Of a DNA stretch of 64,000 nt, positions 1 through 7,382 are shown one piece after another; within the stretch, counting starts at the first letter, position 1, and each line of letters opens with the position of its first letter. The notes under the pieces were generated by a model that was given only the letters and a program-made list of their open reading frames with translations, did no database searches and was not told where the DNA came from. Made by a program: the position numbers and the translations under genes. Source of the stretch: Desulfosporosinus shakirovi (GTDB taxonomy: Bacteria; Bacillota; Desulfitobacteriia; Desulfitobacteriales; Desulfitobacteriaceae); assembly GCF_020595055.1 (NCBI RefSeq), contig NZ_JAJDOO010000015.1, forward strand, positions 1-64,000, written 5' to 3'.

Positions 1-13
1 TTACAAATAGAGT

Positions 14-53
14 GGGGATGTATAAACCGGAAAACAAGTTTCCTTACATCCCC
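14..53. repeat. Interrupted hairpin, related to the one at 37389-37433
   Basis: GGGGATGTA at 14-22 pairs with TACATCCCC at 45-53, with an inner GGAAA/TTTCC stem. No T-run follows, so it is not a textbook terminator. A longer relative with the same outer arms lies at 37389-37433. The family could be a small dispersed palindrome or a bidirectional terminator. Bases 54-180 show nothing else. Confidence 0.55.
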
Positions 54-180
54 TTTAGCGTAAACAATAATAATTAACTGTTTAAAGAACTTAAATGAAT
101 GGAGTTAGTTTACTGAGCACCGCAACGTAAGAACACGAACTTATAATAAACTTACCTAAAGTAATAAAGACACCTTTCAA

Positions 181-204
181 AATTTGCTGTATAATTTGCT
201 GTAT
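181..204. repeat. 12-bp perfect tandem duplication in promoter region
   Basis: AATTTGCTGTAT occurs twice head to tail (181-192, 193-204), directly before the Fur-type box and upstream of the transporter at 270. It brings the sequence GTATAAT just ahead of the box, which could serve as a -10 element. Copy number may vary between strains; that is inference. Confidence 0.6.
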
Positions 205-206
205 AA

Positions 207-221
207 TGATAACTGTTATCA
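207..221. promoter_or_regulatory. Fur-family operator-like 7-1-7 inverted repeat
   Basis: TGATAACTGTTATCA is a perfect 7-1-7 inverted repeat that differs from the Bacillus-type Fur box core (TGATAATNATTATCA) at one symmetric position. It lies about 50 bp upstream of the start at 270 and overlaps the likely promoter. This suggests control of the transporter by a Fur/PerR-family repressor. Which metal or signal is unknown. Confidence 0.5.
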
Positions 222-269
222 ATTGTGCATAAAAAATGAAGCACCTTTATCCTGCAATGAAAGGATGTC

Positions 270-1256
270 ATGACCATGAATACACTGGAAAAGCTGCATA
301 CACTTATAATTTTATTCGCTGTCAGCATAGGTCTGGCACTTGGTCAGATTTCAGTTATAGAGTTAAATGCGGAACACTTTATTGTTCCTTTCTTACTCCT
401 TATGTTATATGGATTGTTCTTAGCAATTCCTATTAAAGATTTAAGGAAGGCCTTTTCAAACACCAAATTTGCGGGAGCAAGTTTAATGATTAATTTCATC
501 TGGACACCTATTTTGGCTTGGGGATTGGGGGCTCTTTTTCTCTCAGACCACCCTGCATTATGGATCGGTTTTATTATGTTAATGGTTACACCTTGCACGG
601 ATTGGTATCTGGTTTTTACGGGCATTGCCAAAGGGAATGTACCTATGTCTGCTACGATTCTGCCTGTCAACCTGATCCTACAAGTCCTTCTCTTACCACT
701 TTATCTGTTCCTTTTTGCCGGGGTATTGGAAACTGTCAAAATTTCCGTATTGCTGGAAAGTGTCTTTTTAGTATTAGCTTTACCATTTTTACTCGCCAAC
801 GCCACCAGGTTCTTTTTACATAAGATGAGTAAATCGGAAATCCTTGAGGAGAGCTTAATTCCTTTCTTTAGTACAGGACAGATTATCTTTTTAAGCTTAG
901 CTATTGCGGCCATGTTTGCTTCACAGGGCAGATACTTAATAGTAAATATAAAGGTTGTGTATACCTTATTGATACCCGTTTTGCTCTTCTTCCTGATTAA
1001 CTTTTTAGTAGGACGATATATAAGTCGTCTGTTAAAATTTTCTTATAGAGACTCCGTTAGTTTAAATCTTACAACCCTGGCAAGAAATTCACCCATTGCC
1101 TTGGCGATTGCCGTTACGGCGTTTCCGGATGAGCCACTCATAGCCTTAGCTTTAGTTATTGGACCCTTAATTGAATTGCCGGTACTGGCGGTGATTTCTC
1201 AAATATTATTATTGATAGAAAGGCAAAGTATTCATTCAAACTCCAGTAATATATAG
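270..1256 (+). CDS. Bile acid:sodium symporter/ACR3-type arsenic resistance transporter
   Basis: A 328-residue integral membrane protein with about nine to ten hydrophobic segments. The conserved half-helix motif TPCTDWYLVFT (about residues 107-117) is characteristic of the ACR3-like branch of the bile acid:sodium symporter superfamily, whose members extrude arsenite or related oxyanions. The chosen ATG has AAAGGA five bases upstream; an ATG two codons later is less well placed. It is monocistronic, behind a Fur-type box and a 12-bp tandem repeat. There is no arsR or arsC beside it, so arsenite as substrate is a family-level guess; other anions or organic acids are possible. Confidence 0.75.
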   Translation: MTMNTLEKLHTLIILFAVSIGLALGQISVIELNAEHFIVPFLLLMLYGLFLAIPIKDLRKAFSNTKFAGASLMINFIWTPILAWGLGALFLSDHPALWIGFIMLMVTPCTDWYLVFTGIAKGNVPMSATILPVNLILQVLLLPLYLFLFAGVLETVKISVLLESVFLVLALPFLLANATRFFLHKMSKSEILEESLIPFFSTGQIIFLSLAIAAMFASQGRYLIVNIKVVYTLLIPVLLFFLINFLVGRYISRLLKFSYRDSVSLNLTTLARNSPIALAIAVTAFPDEPLIALALVIGPLIELPVLAVISQILLLIERQSIHSNSSNI

Positions 1257-1280
1257 GGGCAATTGAAAAGCCATATAAGC

Positions 1281-1379
1281 ATGCCGTTTCTGGAAATTAA
1301 AGTAAAAAGAATGGACGGGCAGGAAATCGGCGAAGATAAACGAAATAATATTGTGAACTTGGAAATACTCAAGAGGTGA
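1281..1379 (+). CDS. Possible 32-residue small ORF ahead of the binding protein
   Basis: ATG at 1281 opens 32 codons ending at TGA 1377-1379. The product is charged and begins MPFLEIKVKR. The start resembles small tautomerase-like proteins, but it is too short for that fold and could be a remnant. No convincing ribosome-binding site precedes it. Its end overlaps the ribosome-binding site of the downstream gene, so if translated it could couple to it. A weak call based on reading frame and position only. Confidence 0.25.
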   Translation: MPFLEIKVKRMDGQEIGEDKRNNIVNLEILKR

Positions 1380-1384
1380 AAAGT

Positions 1385-2341
1385 ATGCGTTTTTCAGGAA
1401 CCCAAAAGTCCGGCGGGCAGTTTGGCTTGACTTTAATCCTTTTATATATCCTATTGGTGCTTGGGGGCTGCAATAGTACGGAGGGTTTACCCACTGTCAG
1501 TGTAAAACCAACGGATTATTCTCTTACCAATCCCCAGCCCATGGAGAATCAAAATGTCTTAAGGGTGGGGATTTCTTCAGTTTTGTCACCACGTGAGACC
1601 TTGGCTAATTATCAATTCCTGGCTGACTATCTGCAGAGGAAAATTGGCAGACCGGTGCAATTGATACAACGTCAAAGCTATCAGGAAATCAATGACCTGG
1701 TTCGGGACCAGGGGGTTGACGTGGCCTTTATTTGTTCCGGGGCCTATGTCACAGGCCAGCAAGAAAATCTGGAATTATTGGTTGTTCCTGAAGTGAATGG
1801 GAAATCAACGTATCAGTCCTATATTATTGTGAATTCAAACAGTAAATTTCAGTCCTTTTCAGACCTTAAAGGTCAGGTCTTTGGTTTCACAGATCCCATT
1901 TCCTTTTCCGGGACTATTTCCCCAACCTATATGGTGACCCTCTTAAACAGCCGGCCTACTGAGTTCTTTAGCCGGGTAGTTTACACCTACAGTCATGACA
2001 ACTCCATTAAAGCAGCTTTGGATAATGTGGTAGATGCTGCCGGAGTGGATTCTTTGGTGTATCAATATTCTGCGGCTAAGGATCCTTCCCTGGCGGCAAA
2101 GGTACGGATTATTGCTCGCTCTCCCGAGGTTGGCAGTCCCCCGGTAGTTGTTAACAAAACGCTTGAACCCCATCTTAAAGCAGCTTTATTGGAAGCATTA
2201 TTGCAAATGGATAATGATCCCGTGGGCGAAAAGGCCTTGCAGTCCCTCTTGTATGACCGATTTGTCTTACCTGATTCTGCAGCCTATGAGCCCATTCAAA
2301 TCATGGTCAAGGCCAATGCCGAGCTTGATGTCAAAAAGTAA
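1385..2341 (+). CDS. PhnD-like substrate-binding lipoprotein (sensor component)
   Basis: A 318-residue protein of the phosphate/phosphite/phosphonate-binding (PhnD, PF12974-like) fold. It has an N-terminal signal with a lipobox ending LGGC (about residues 27-30), so it should be anchored outside the membrane. Family features include VLRVGISSVLSP, FICSGAYV, a DPISFSGTISPT segment and SPPVVV. No ABC permease or ATPase genes follow; a histidine kinase and response regulator do. The sensor domain of tetrathionate kinase TtrS belongs to the same fold, so I infer a ligand-sensing partner of the kinase at 2424. The start is ATG 1385, behind AGAGGTG; a GTG nine bases upstream also fits the frame. A paralogue lies at 28779. 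The ligand is unknown. Confidence 0.8.
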   Translation: MRFSGTQKSGGQFGLTLILLYILLVLGGCNSTEGLPTVSVKPTDYSLTNPQPMENQNVLRVGISSVLSPRETLANYQFLADYLQRKIGRPVQLIQRQSYQEINDLVRDQGVDVAFICSGAYVTGQQENLELLVVPEVNGKSTYQSYIIVNSNSKFQSFSDLKGQVFGFTDPISFSGTISPTYMVTLLNSRPTEFFSRVVYTYSHDNSIKAALDNVVDAAGVDSLVYQYSAAKDPSLAAKVRIIARSPEVGSPPVVVNKTLEPHLKAALLEALLQMDNDPVGEKALQSLLYDRFVLPDSAAYEPIQIMVKANAELDVKK

Positions 2342-2423
2342 TCTCTCGGAGAATTAAGCTAAACTCGGAGTTTAATAACGGTTGTTATCTGGGAATATTG
2401 GATAAAGAGGAAAGAGGCTTCTA

Positions 2424-3941
2424 ATGTCATTAAGGTCAGGGTTTAGATGGATATCTGAAAAATCAGTGCGGAATTCCTTTGCAAATTATCTCAAGCAGAA
2501 ACTTAAGCTGGTTCGAGTGCAGAATAAAATCCTCGGCTTAGTGGTGGGAATAGTCATCCTTTTGAGCGGTATGATTGTTTGGGAGATGGGAAATATCTTA
2601 ACCAACAATTTGCGCGACCAACTGGATAAGAGGGCAGTTTCCATCGGAAGTGATGTTGCGGCCAGGGCTGCCAACCAGTTATTAATCAATAATGCTTACG
2701 CTGTTTATGAACTCTTGCAAGATACCCTCAAAAACAATGAAGATGTCTTGTACATCTTTGTTGTTGATCCCCAAGGAAATGTGTTAGCTCACACCTTTGG
2801 GGAGGCATTTCCCAAAGAGTTGCTGAAAGCGAACACTGTGGATGGCTCCCATCAGTTTAATTTGACTGTTTTTCGCACAGAAGTGGGAGTCGTCCGCGAC
2901 GTTGCCGTGCCAATCTTAAATAGCAAATTAGGGATAGCACGGGTAGGCATGGATGAGAACAGTCTGCAAAAAGCGGTCCTGGGGATGACTTGGAATCTGC
3001 TCCTGATTGCCCTTTTTGTGTCTGCCTTAGGGATAATCGCTGCCATTTTGTTAACCCGTTTTTTAACCCATCCTATTCGTGAGTTGGTAGCTTTAACCCA
3101 GCGAGTCACCCAAGGAGAGCTGGATGTTCAAGGGGTCGTTCATTCTCAAGACGAAATCGGAGTTTTAACCAATGCCTTCAATTTAATGACGGCGTCCTTA
3201 AGTCAGAACTACCGGGAACGTGAGAATCTGATGCTGGAACTTAGAGAAAAGGAAGAGCTGCGCCTGCAGCTCCTGGAAAAAGTGATGACAGCCCAGGAAG
3301 AGGAACGCAAACGCATTTCCCGGGAACTGCATGACGAAACCAGCCAGGCCCTGACCTCCCTGATGGTGGGCTTAAAAGTTCTGGAAGCTGAAGCCTCCTT
3401 TTGTGCCGTGGGGGATCGCTTACAGGATATGCGTCAGATTGTTTCTCAGACCTTGGACGAAGTTCATCACCTGGCCAGAGAACTTCGTCCCAGTGTCCTG
3501 GATGATATGGGATTAGTGCCGGCTTTGGAGCGTTATATTCGGGAATATGAAGCCAAATATGGAACGGAAGTCGATTTTAATGTCACCGGGTTTCAAGAGC
3601 AGCGTATCCCCGCCACTATTGAGGTAGCCCTTTATCGCATTGTGCAGGAAGCTTTAACCAATGTGGCTAAATATGCTGAAGCCCGTATGGTTTCCGTTTT
3701 GCTGGATTGGCGGGAAGACTGGGTTTCGGCGATTGTTGAAGATGATGGACAAGGCTTTGATCTTCAGGAAAAGGTATCCCAGCCCGGGCGGGGACTTGGA
3801 CTTTTTGGCATGCAGGAGCGGGCTGCTTTACTGGGGGGAACCTTTAAGATCGAGTCCCAAAAGGGGAAAGGAACCACAGTTTTTATTAAAATCCCCGGTA
3901 AACCGAATCAAAGGCAAGGAAATGAGGCGTCTCATGTCTGA
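2424..3941 (+). CDS. Sensor histidine kinase, HAMP/HisKA_3 (NarX/DegS class)
   Basis: A 505-residue membrane kinase. One transmembrane helix near residues 35-57 and another near 190-212 bracket a roughly 130-residue extracellular domain that looks Cache-like. A HAMP linker follows, then a coiled coil with EEERKRISRELHDETSQ, where His303 is the expected phosphate acceptor. The C-terminal HATPase_c has an N-box with ALTNVAKYAEA, EDDGQGFD and GRGLGLFGMQERA. The product should phosphorylate the regulator encoded at 3934, whose ATG overlaps this gene's stop. Its position after a PhnD-like lipoprotein suggests it reads ligand binding by that protein. A close paralogue lies at 29749. Confidence 0.9.
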   Translation: MSLRSGFRWISEKSVRNSFANYLKQKLKLVRVQNKILGLVVGIVILLSGMIVWEMGNILTNNLRDQLDKRAVSIGSDVAARAANQLLINNAYAVYELLQDTLKNNEDVLYIFVVDPQGNVLAHTFGEAFPKELLKANTVDGSHQFNLTVFRTEVGVVRDVAVPILNSKLGIARVGMDENSLQKAVLGMTWNLLLIALFVSALGIIAAILLTRFLTHPIRELVALTQRVTQGELDVQGVVHSQDEIGVLTNAFNLMTASLSQNYRERENLMLELREKEELRLQLLEKVMTAQEEERKRISRELHDETSQALTSLMVGLKVLEAEASFCAVGDRLQDMRQIVSQTLDEVHHLARELRPSVLDDMGLVPALERYIREYEAKYGTEVDFNVTGFQEQRIPATIEVALYRIVQEALTNVAKYAEARMVSVLLDWREDWVSAIVEDDGQGFDLQEKVSQPGRGLGLFGMQERAALLGGTFKIESQKGKGTTVFIKIPGKPNQRQGNEASHV

Positions 3942-4593
3942 AAAGAAACTAAGAATTCTGCTGGCGGATGATCATGCCGTAATGAGAGCGGGACTGCGGG
4001 TTTTATTGAATCTGGAAGAGGATATTGAGGTGGTAGGAGAGGCAGCCGACGGGGAAGAAGTCGTTAAGATGGTGGATGGAATTCTGCCGGATTTGGTTTT
4101 ACTTGATCTCACCATGCCCAACTTGAGCGGCATAGAATGCATTGACCGCATTTTAGAGAAGCATCCGGCGATGAAAATCCTGGTTTTGACAATGCATGAT
4201 GATGAAGAGTATATGAAAGCAGTCATTCGGGCCGGAGGGAAAGGGTATGTTCTAAAAAAGGCCGCCGATGTGGAACTGCTCTCAGCTATCCGCACCGTTT
4301 CCCGGGGCGAACTCTATATCTATCCTCCACTGGCTGCCGCTTTGCTTTACCAGATGGTGGGTCCGCAAAATCCGGGCAGCAAGGAGAAAACGGAAAAAAG
4401 ACTCAGCGAGCGGGAACGGGAAGTCCTTAAGTACCTGGCTCTTGGACATACGAATCAGGATATAGCCGAACTGCTGCATATTAGTGTAAAGACAGTGGAA
4501 ACCTATAAAACTCGCGTCATGGAAAAGCTTGAACTGCGTAAACGGGCTGAACTGGTGCGCTACGCCATGGAAAATGGAATTATTAACGCTTAA
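3934..4593 (+). CDS. NarL/FixJ-family response regulator
   Basis: 219 residues: a CheY-like receiver (1-120) with acidic ADD near residues 11-13, phosphorylatable Asp58 in LLDLTMPN, conserved Thr and Lys (LTMHD, LKKAA), and a C-terminal LuxR-type helix-turn-helix (LSEREREVLKYLALGHTNQD, then SVKTVETYKTRVMEKL). The open frame extends upstream inside the kinase gene, but ATG 3934, six bases after GAGG and overlapping the kinase stop, gives the usual family length. The likely target is the oxidoreductase operon at 5601, possibly also the rhodanese gene. A strong terminator follows at once. Confidence 0.92.
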   Translation: MSEKKLRILLADDHAVMRAGLRVLLNLEEDIEVVGEAADGEEVVKMVDGILPDLVLLDLTMPNLSGIECIDRILEKHPAMKILVLTMHDDEEYMKAVIRAGGKGYVLKKAADVELLSAIRTVSRGELYIYPPLAAALLYQMVGPQNPGSKEKTEKRLSEREREVLKYLALGHTNQDIAELLHISVKTVETYKTRVMEKLELRKRAELVRYAMENGIINA

Positions 4594-4594
4594 A

Positions 4595-4618
4595 AACCTG
4601 ACAGGTGTCAGGTTTTTT
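4595..4618 (+). terminator. Rho-independent terminator after the sensory trio
   Basis: AACCTGACA (4595-4603) pairs with TGTCAGGTT (4606-4614), followed by a run of T. It begins two bases after the regulator stop and separates the trio from the rhodanese gene. Confidence 0.85.
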
Positions 4619-4754
4619 CCTGATTGGCAAAGACCATAAGAAGGGGTATGTTTAAGGTTAAGACGATCTTGTTTAGGATTTCTTGGTAAGATACATTGAA
4701 ATTTCTCCGTAAAATAAGGCTAGAGAAAGTTGTTCATTGGAGAGGGGGGACGAG

Positions 4755-5321
4755 TTGTCAATTAGCGTCATACGCATAGCACGAATATTTGGGGTTGGCT
4801 TACTTATGGCGATGTTCATCACGGGCTGCGGAATTTCTAAAAATACCAATCCACCCACAGTGACAACGCCCGCAGAGAGTACGCAGAAACAAGAAAGAGC
4901 TTTAGAAACGTCGAAAAACCAGACTCACGACTATGCAGATTCAACCTCTGTCGCAAATAACTCTCTACCTAAGTCTTTAACCGGGGAATCCATGATTTCT
5001 TCCGGTCAATTGGACGAGGGGCTTAAAGCAAAAGCAGACTGGCAGATCATTGATGTTCGTGAACCCGGTGAGTTTACGACGGAGCATGTTCCTCAAGCCA
5101 TCAATATTCCCTTGGAGTCGGTGGAAGCTCAAATGTCTGAGATTTCCCAGGATAAAAATGTGATTCTCATTTGCCGTACGGGAGTTCGAGCCTTTTCCGC
5201 TTGGCAGACTTTGGTGGGCAAAGGATATGATCCGCTGCATTTAAAGGTTTTAGTGGGCGGAATGGTACAGTGGCAGAGTTTAGGGAATAGAGAAGTCACA
5301 GATAGTATCTGGGGGTGTTGA
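4755..5321 (+). CDS. Rhodanese-domain lipoprotein
   Basis: 188 residues with a lipoprotein signal (hydrophobic stretch ending FITGC, about residues 21-25), a Thr/Ser/Gln-rich linker and a C-terminal rhodanese domain. The active-site loop CRTGVR carries the expected catalytic cysteine, and DVREPGEF and GGMVQWQ are conserved. The likely role is extracytoplasmic sulfane-sulfur transfer. Placement between a sensory trio and a molybdoenzyme operon fits handling of sulfur from reduced oxyanions such as tetrathionate or thiosulfate; that is inference. TTG 4755 is preferred because the AGGGGGG run sits just upstream; a TTG at 4737 lacks a ribosome-binding site. Confidence 0.85.
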   Translation: MSISVIRIARIFGVGLLMAMFITGCGISKNTNPPTVTTPAESTQKQERALETSKNQTHDYADSTSVANNSLPKSLTGESMISSGQLDEGLKAKADWQIIDVREPGEFTTEHVPQAINIPLESVEAQMSEISQDKNVILICRTGVRAFSAWQTLVGKGYDPLHLKVLVGGMVQWQSLGNREVTDSIWGC

Positions 5322-5345
5322 TTCCGGGGGAGATCCTGGGGATGT

Positions 5346-5365
5346 TGTCAGGATAAACCCTGACA
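5346..5365. other. Small hairpin in the leader of the oxidoreductase operon
   Basis: TGTCAGG (5346-5352) pairs with CCTGACA (5359-5365). The next bases are GAAAAGGCTTTTTC, giving a weak terminator-like end for the rhodanese gene. Confidence 0.4.
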
Positions 5366-5447
5366 GAAAAGGCTTTTTCTATAGGGATAAGGAGAAGCAG
5401 ATTTAGGATTAATCCCGCTACAGGCAGACTAAATTCAGGGATAAGAT

Positions 5448-5477
5448 GGAGGCAGGTGAAGAAATTCACCTGCCTCC
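5448..5477. promoter_or_regulatory. 13-bp perfect hairpin upstream of the oxidoreductase operon
   Basis: GGAGGCAGGTGAA (5448-5460) pairs perfectly with TTCACCTGCCTCC (5465-5477) across a GAAA loop. No T-run follows, so it is unlikely to terminate. It sits about 125 bp before the ATG at 5601 in a 279-bp gap with no gene. It could be a regulator binding site or an RNA stability or attenuation element. Confidence 0.45.
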
Positions 5478-5600
5478 GAGTCTTGAGAGCCTAAATATCC
5501 ATCTAAGTTGTCAAGACCGATAGGGTGTCCTGGAGAAATTCGGCGCCTGCCCGTATTTGGCGAAGGTGGCAAGCACTTATCATGATAAGGAGATGAGACC

Positions 5601-6197
5601 ATGGGAAAACGGTATGCTATGGTGATTGACCTGCGCAAGTGCGTTGGTTGTCATGCATGTGAAGTGGCCTGTAAAAGTGAGAACAATGTGCCGCTGGGTG
5701 TCAACAGATCCTGGGTCGAGGAGCTGGAAACCGGGAAATTCCCCAATGTTTCCCGCCATCGCTTGCCTCGGCTGTGCAATCACTGCGAGAATCCGTCCTG
5801 CCTCAATGTTTGTCCCGTTAAAGCCACCTACCAGCTGGAGGATGGGACGGTACTGGTGGATTATGAGCGTTGTATCGGCTGCAAGTATTGTATTGCCGCC
5901 TGTCCCTACGATGCCCGCTTCATTAATCGGGAGCGCAAAACGGCTGAAAAATGTACCTACTGTCATGATCGGGTTGCAGCAGGTCTGCTGCCGGCTTGTG
6001 TTAACACCTGCATCGGCGGTGCCCGTTATTTTGGGGACTTGAATGATCCCCAGAGTGAAGTGGCCAAATTGCTGGCAACTGAGGCTGTGACGGTGAGCAA
6101 ACCGGAAACCAATAATCGTCCTCAGACCTACTACATCAGAGCAGATGAAAAGGCCTTGCGTCCCAATCTGTTAAACATTGTTGGGGGTGGAAAATAA
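5601..6197 (+). CDS. Four-cluster ferredoxin subunit (TtrB/PsrB/PhsB type)
   Basis: 198 residues with sixteen cysteines in four motifs: CVGCHACEVAC (from residue 14), CNHCENPSCLNVCP, CIGCKYCIAACP, and CTYCH...CVNTC. This is the pattern of DMSO-reductase-family electron-transfer subunits that hold four [4Fe-4S] clusters and link the membrane anchor to the Mo subunit. There is no signal peptide; it is probably exported bound to the Tat-targeted catalytic subunit encoded at 7383. AAGGAG lies just before the ATG. The stop overlaps the next start (TAATG), so the genes are translationally coupled. Confidence 0.93.
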   Translation: MGKRYAMVIDLRKCVGCHACEVACKSENNVPLGVNRSWVEELETGKFPNVSRHRLPRLCNHCENPSCLNVCPVKATYQLEDGTVLVDYERCIGCKYCIAACPYDARFINRERKTAEKCTYCHDRVAAGLLPACVNTCIGGARYFGDLNDPQSEVAKLLATEAVTVSKPETNNRPQTYYIRADEKALRPNLLNIVGGGK

Positions 6198-7381
6198 TGA
6201 TCACGGTTCATTTCTTTGACGTACCCCATGAGATTTACTGGGGTTTACTCATTGCCTTGTATTTTTACTACACGGGAATGAGCGCCGGTTCCTTTATCCT
6301 GACCAGTTTGGGAACTGTTTTTGGAATTGAAAAGTATAAAAAAGTCTCAAAAGTGGGGGTGATCATGGCCATTGTCCTGCTGCTTTTTGCCCCCTTGCAT
6401 CTGCTTTTTGACCTGTCTCAGCCGGGGAGATTCATTAATCTTTTCACCCATGTCAATCTTACCTCAGCCATGTCCTGGGGCGTTTATCTTCTGATTCTCT
6501 ATCCGGCTTGCCTGATGATTTATGCTTGGTTTCTTTTCCGTCAGGACTTTGTCAAGGGCTTAAACCAAGGCGGCTTTAAAGCATCCCTCTACCGCTTTTT
6601 GCTCTTTGGCAAAACGGATATGTCTGAAGCGTCCAAAGAGAATGACAAAAAACAAGCCAAATTTTTCGGAACCTTGGGGGTTCCTCTGGCTTTAGCGGTT
6701 CACGGGTATACGGGCTTCATACTAGGCAATGTGCAGGCTCGTGCTATTTGGCATACACCCCTCATGCCGATTATTTTCTTGATGTCAGCCATGGTTTCAG
6801 GCACCGGTCTTTTTATAATCGTCTTGATGCTGGTGGAGAAATTCAAATTTGGCCGTCTTAACGAGGATATCAAAGCCTTAATTGCGGATATTGCCAACCT
6901 CATGAAGTGGTTCATTGTTGTGGACGGAGCTCTCATGATTATCTACTTTATTGTTCTTTGGTATTCCTCTGAATCCGGGTATGCTGCCGGCTATTTCCTC
7001 CTGCATAACGAAGGTTGGAGTTTCTTAGGACTGGAAAACATTCTGGGCATGCTCGTTCCCTTGTTAATTCTCCTATCCAAAAAAGCCCGTCAAAGTCTCC
7101 CGGCCGTGGTGATTGCTTCCGTTCTGACGATTATCGGAGTGCTGGCCATGCGGATAAACCTGGTGATCGGCGGCCAAAAATTGCCCCTGACGGGCAGCAA
7201 AATCGTCGAGTACGTGACCTCCGGACAGGACATCGCCATTGTGTTGGGGATTGCTCTGGCGGTGATAGTGGTATTGTCCTTCTTATACTCAGTTCTGCCT
7301 ATGAATCGCCCGGGAGCTCAGGAACGAGCAGAAATACAAGGAAATAAAACCATTCCAACAACGAAGGGGGTTGCCCAATAA
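6197..7381 (+). CDS. NrfD/PsrC-type membrane anchor subunit
   Basis: A 394-residue polytopic protein of the NrfD/PsrC family, with about nine to ten hydrophobic segments. Recognisable stretches include the first-helix YYTGMSAGSF and the loop FDLSQPGRF. The family oxidises menaquinol at the membrane and passes electrons to the ferredoxin subunit. It overlaps the upstream gene by one base, and the catalytic-subunit gene begins two bases after its stop. At 394 residues it is slightly longer than its paralogue at 32830 (360). Confidence 0.9.
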   Translation: MITVHFFDVPHEIYWGLLIALYFYYTGMSAGSFILTSLGTVFGIEKYKKVSKVGVIMAIVLLLFAPLHLLFDLSQPGRFINLFTHVNLTSAMSWGVYLLILYPACLMIYAWFLFRQDFVKGLNQGGFKASLYRFLLFGKTDMSEASKENDKKQAKFFGTLGVPLALAVHGYTGFILGNVQARAIWHTPLMPIIFLMSAMVSGTGLFIIVLMLVEKFKFGRLNEDIKALIADIANLMKWFIVVDGALMIIYFIVLWYSSESGYAAGYFLLHNEGWSFLGLENILGMLVPLLILLSKKARQSLPAVVIASVLTIIGVLAMRINLVIGGQKLPLTGSKIVEYVTSGQDIAIVLGIALAVIVVLSFLYSVLPMNRPGAQERAEIQGNKTIPTTKGVAQ

Positions 7382-7382
7382 G

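Noticed and set aside
3661-3933. Upstream extension of the first response regulator inside the kinase gene
   Set aside because: The kinase frame is clearly coding there; ATG 3934 gives the normal family length.
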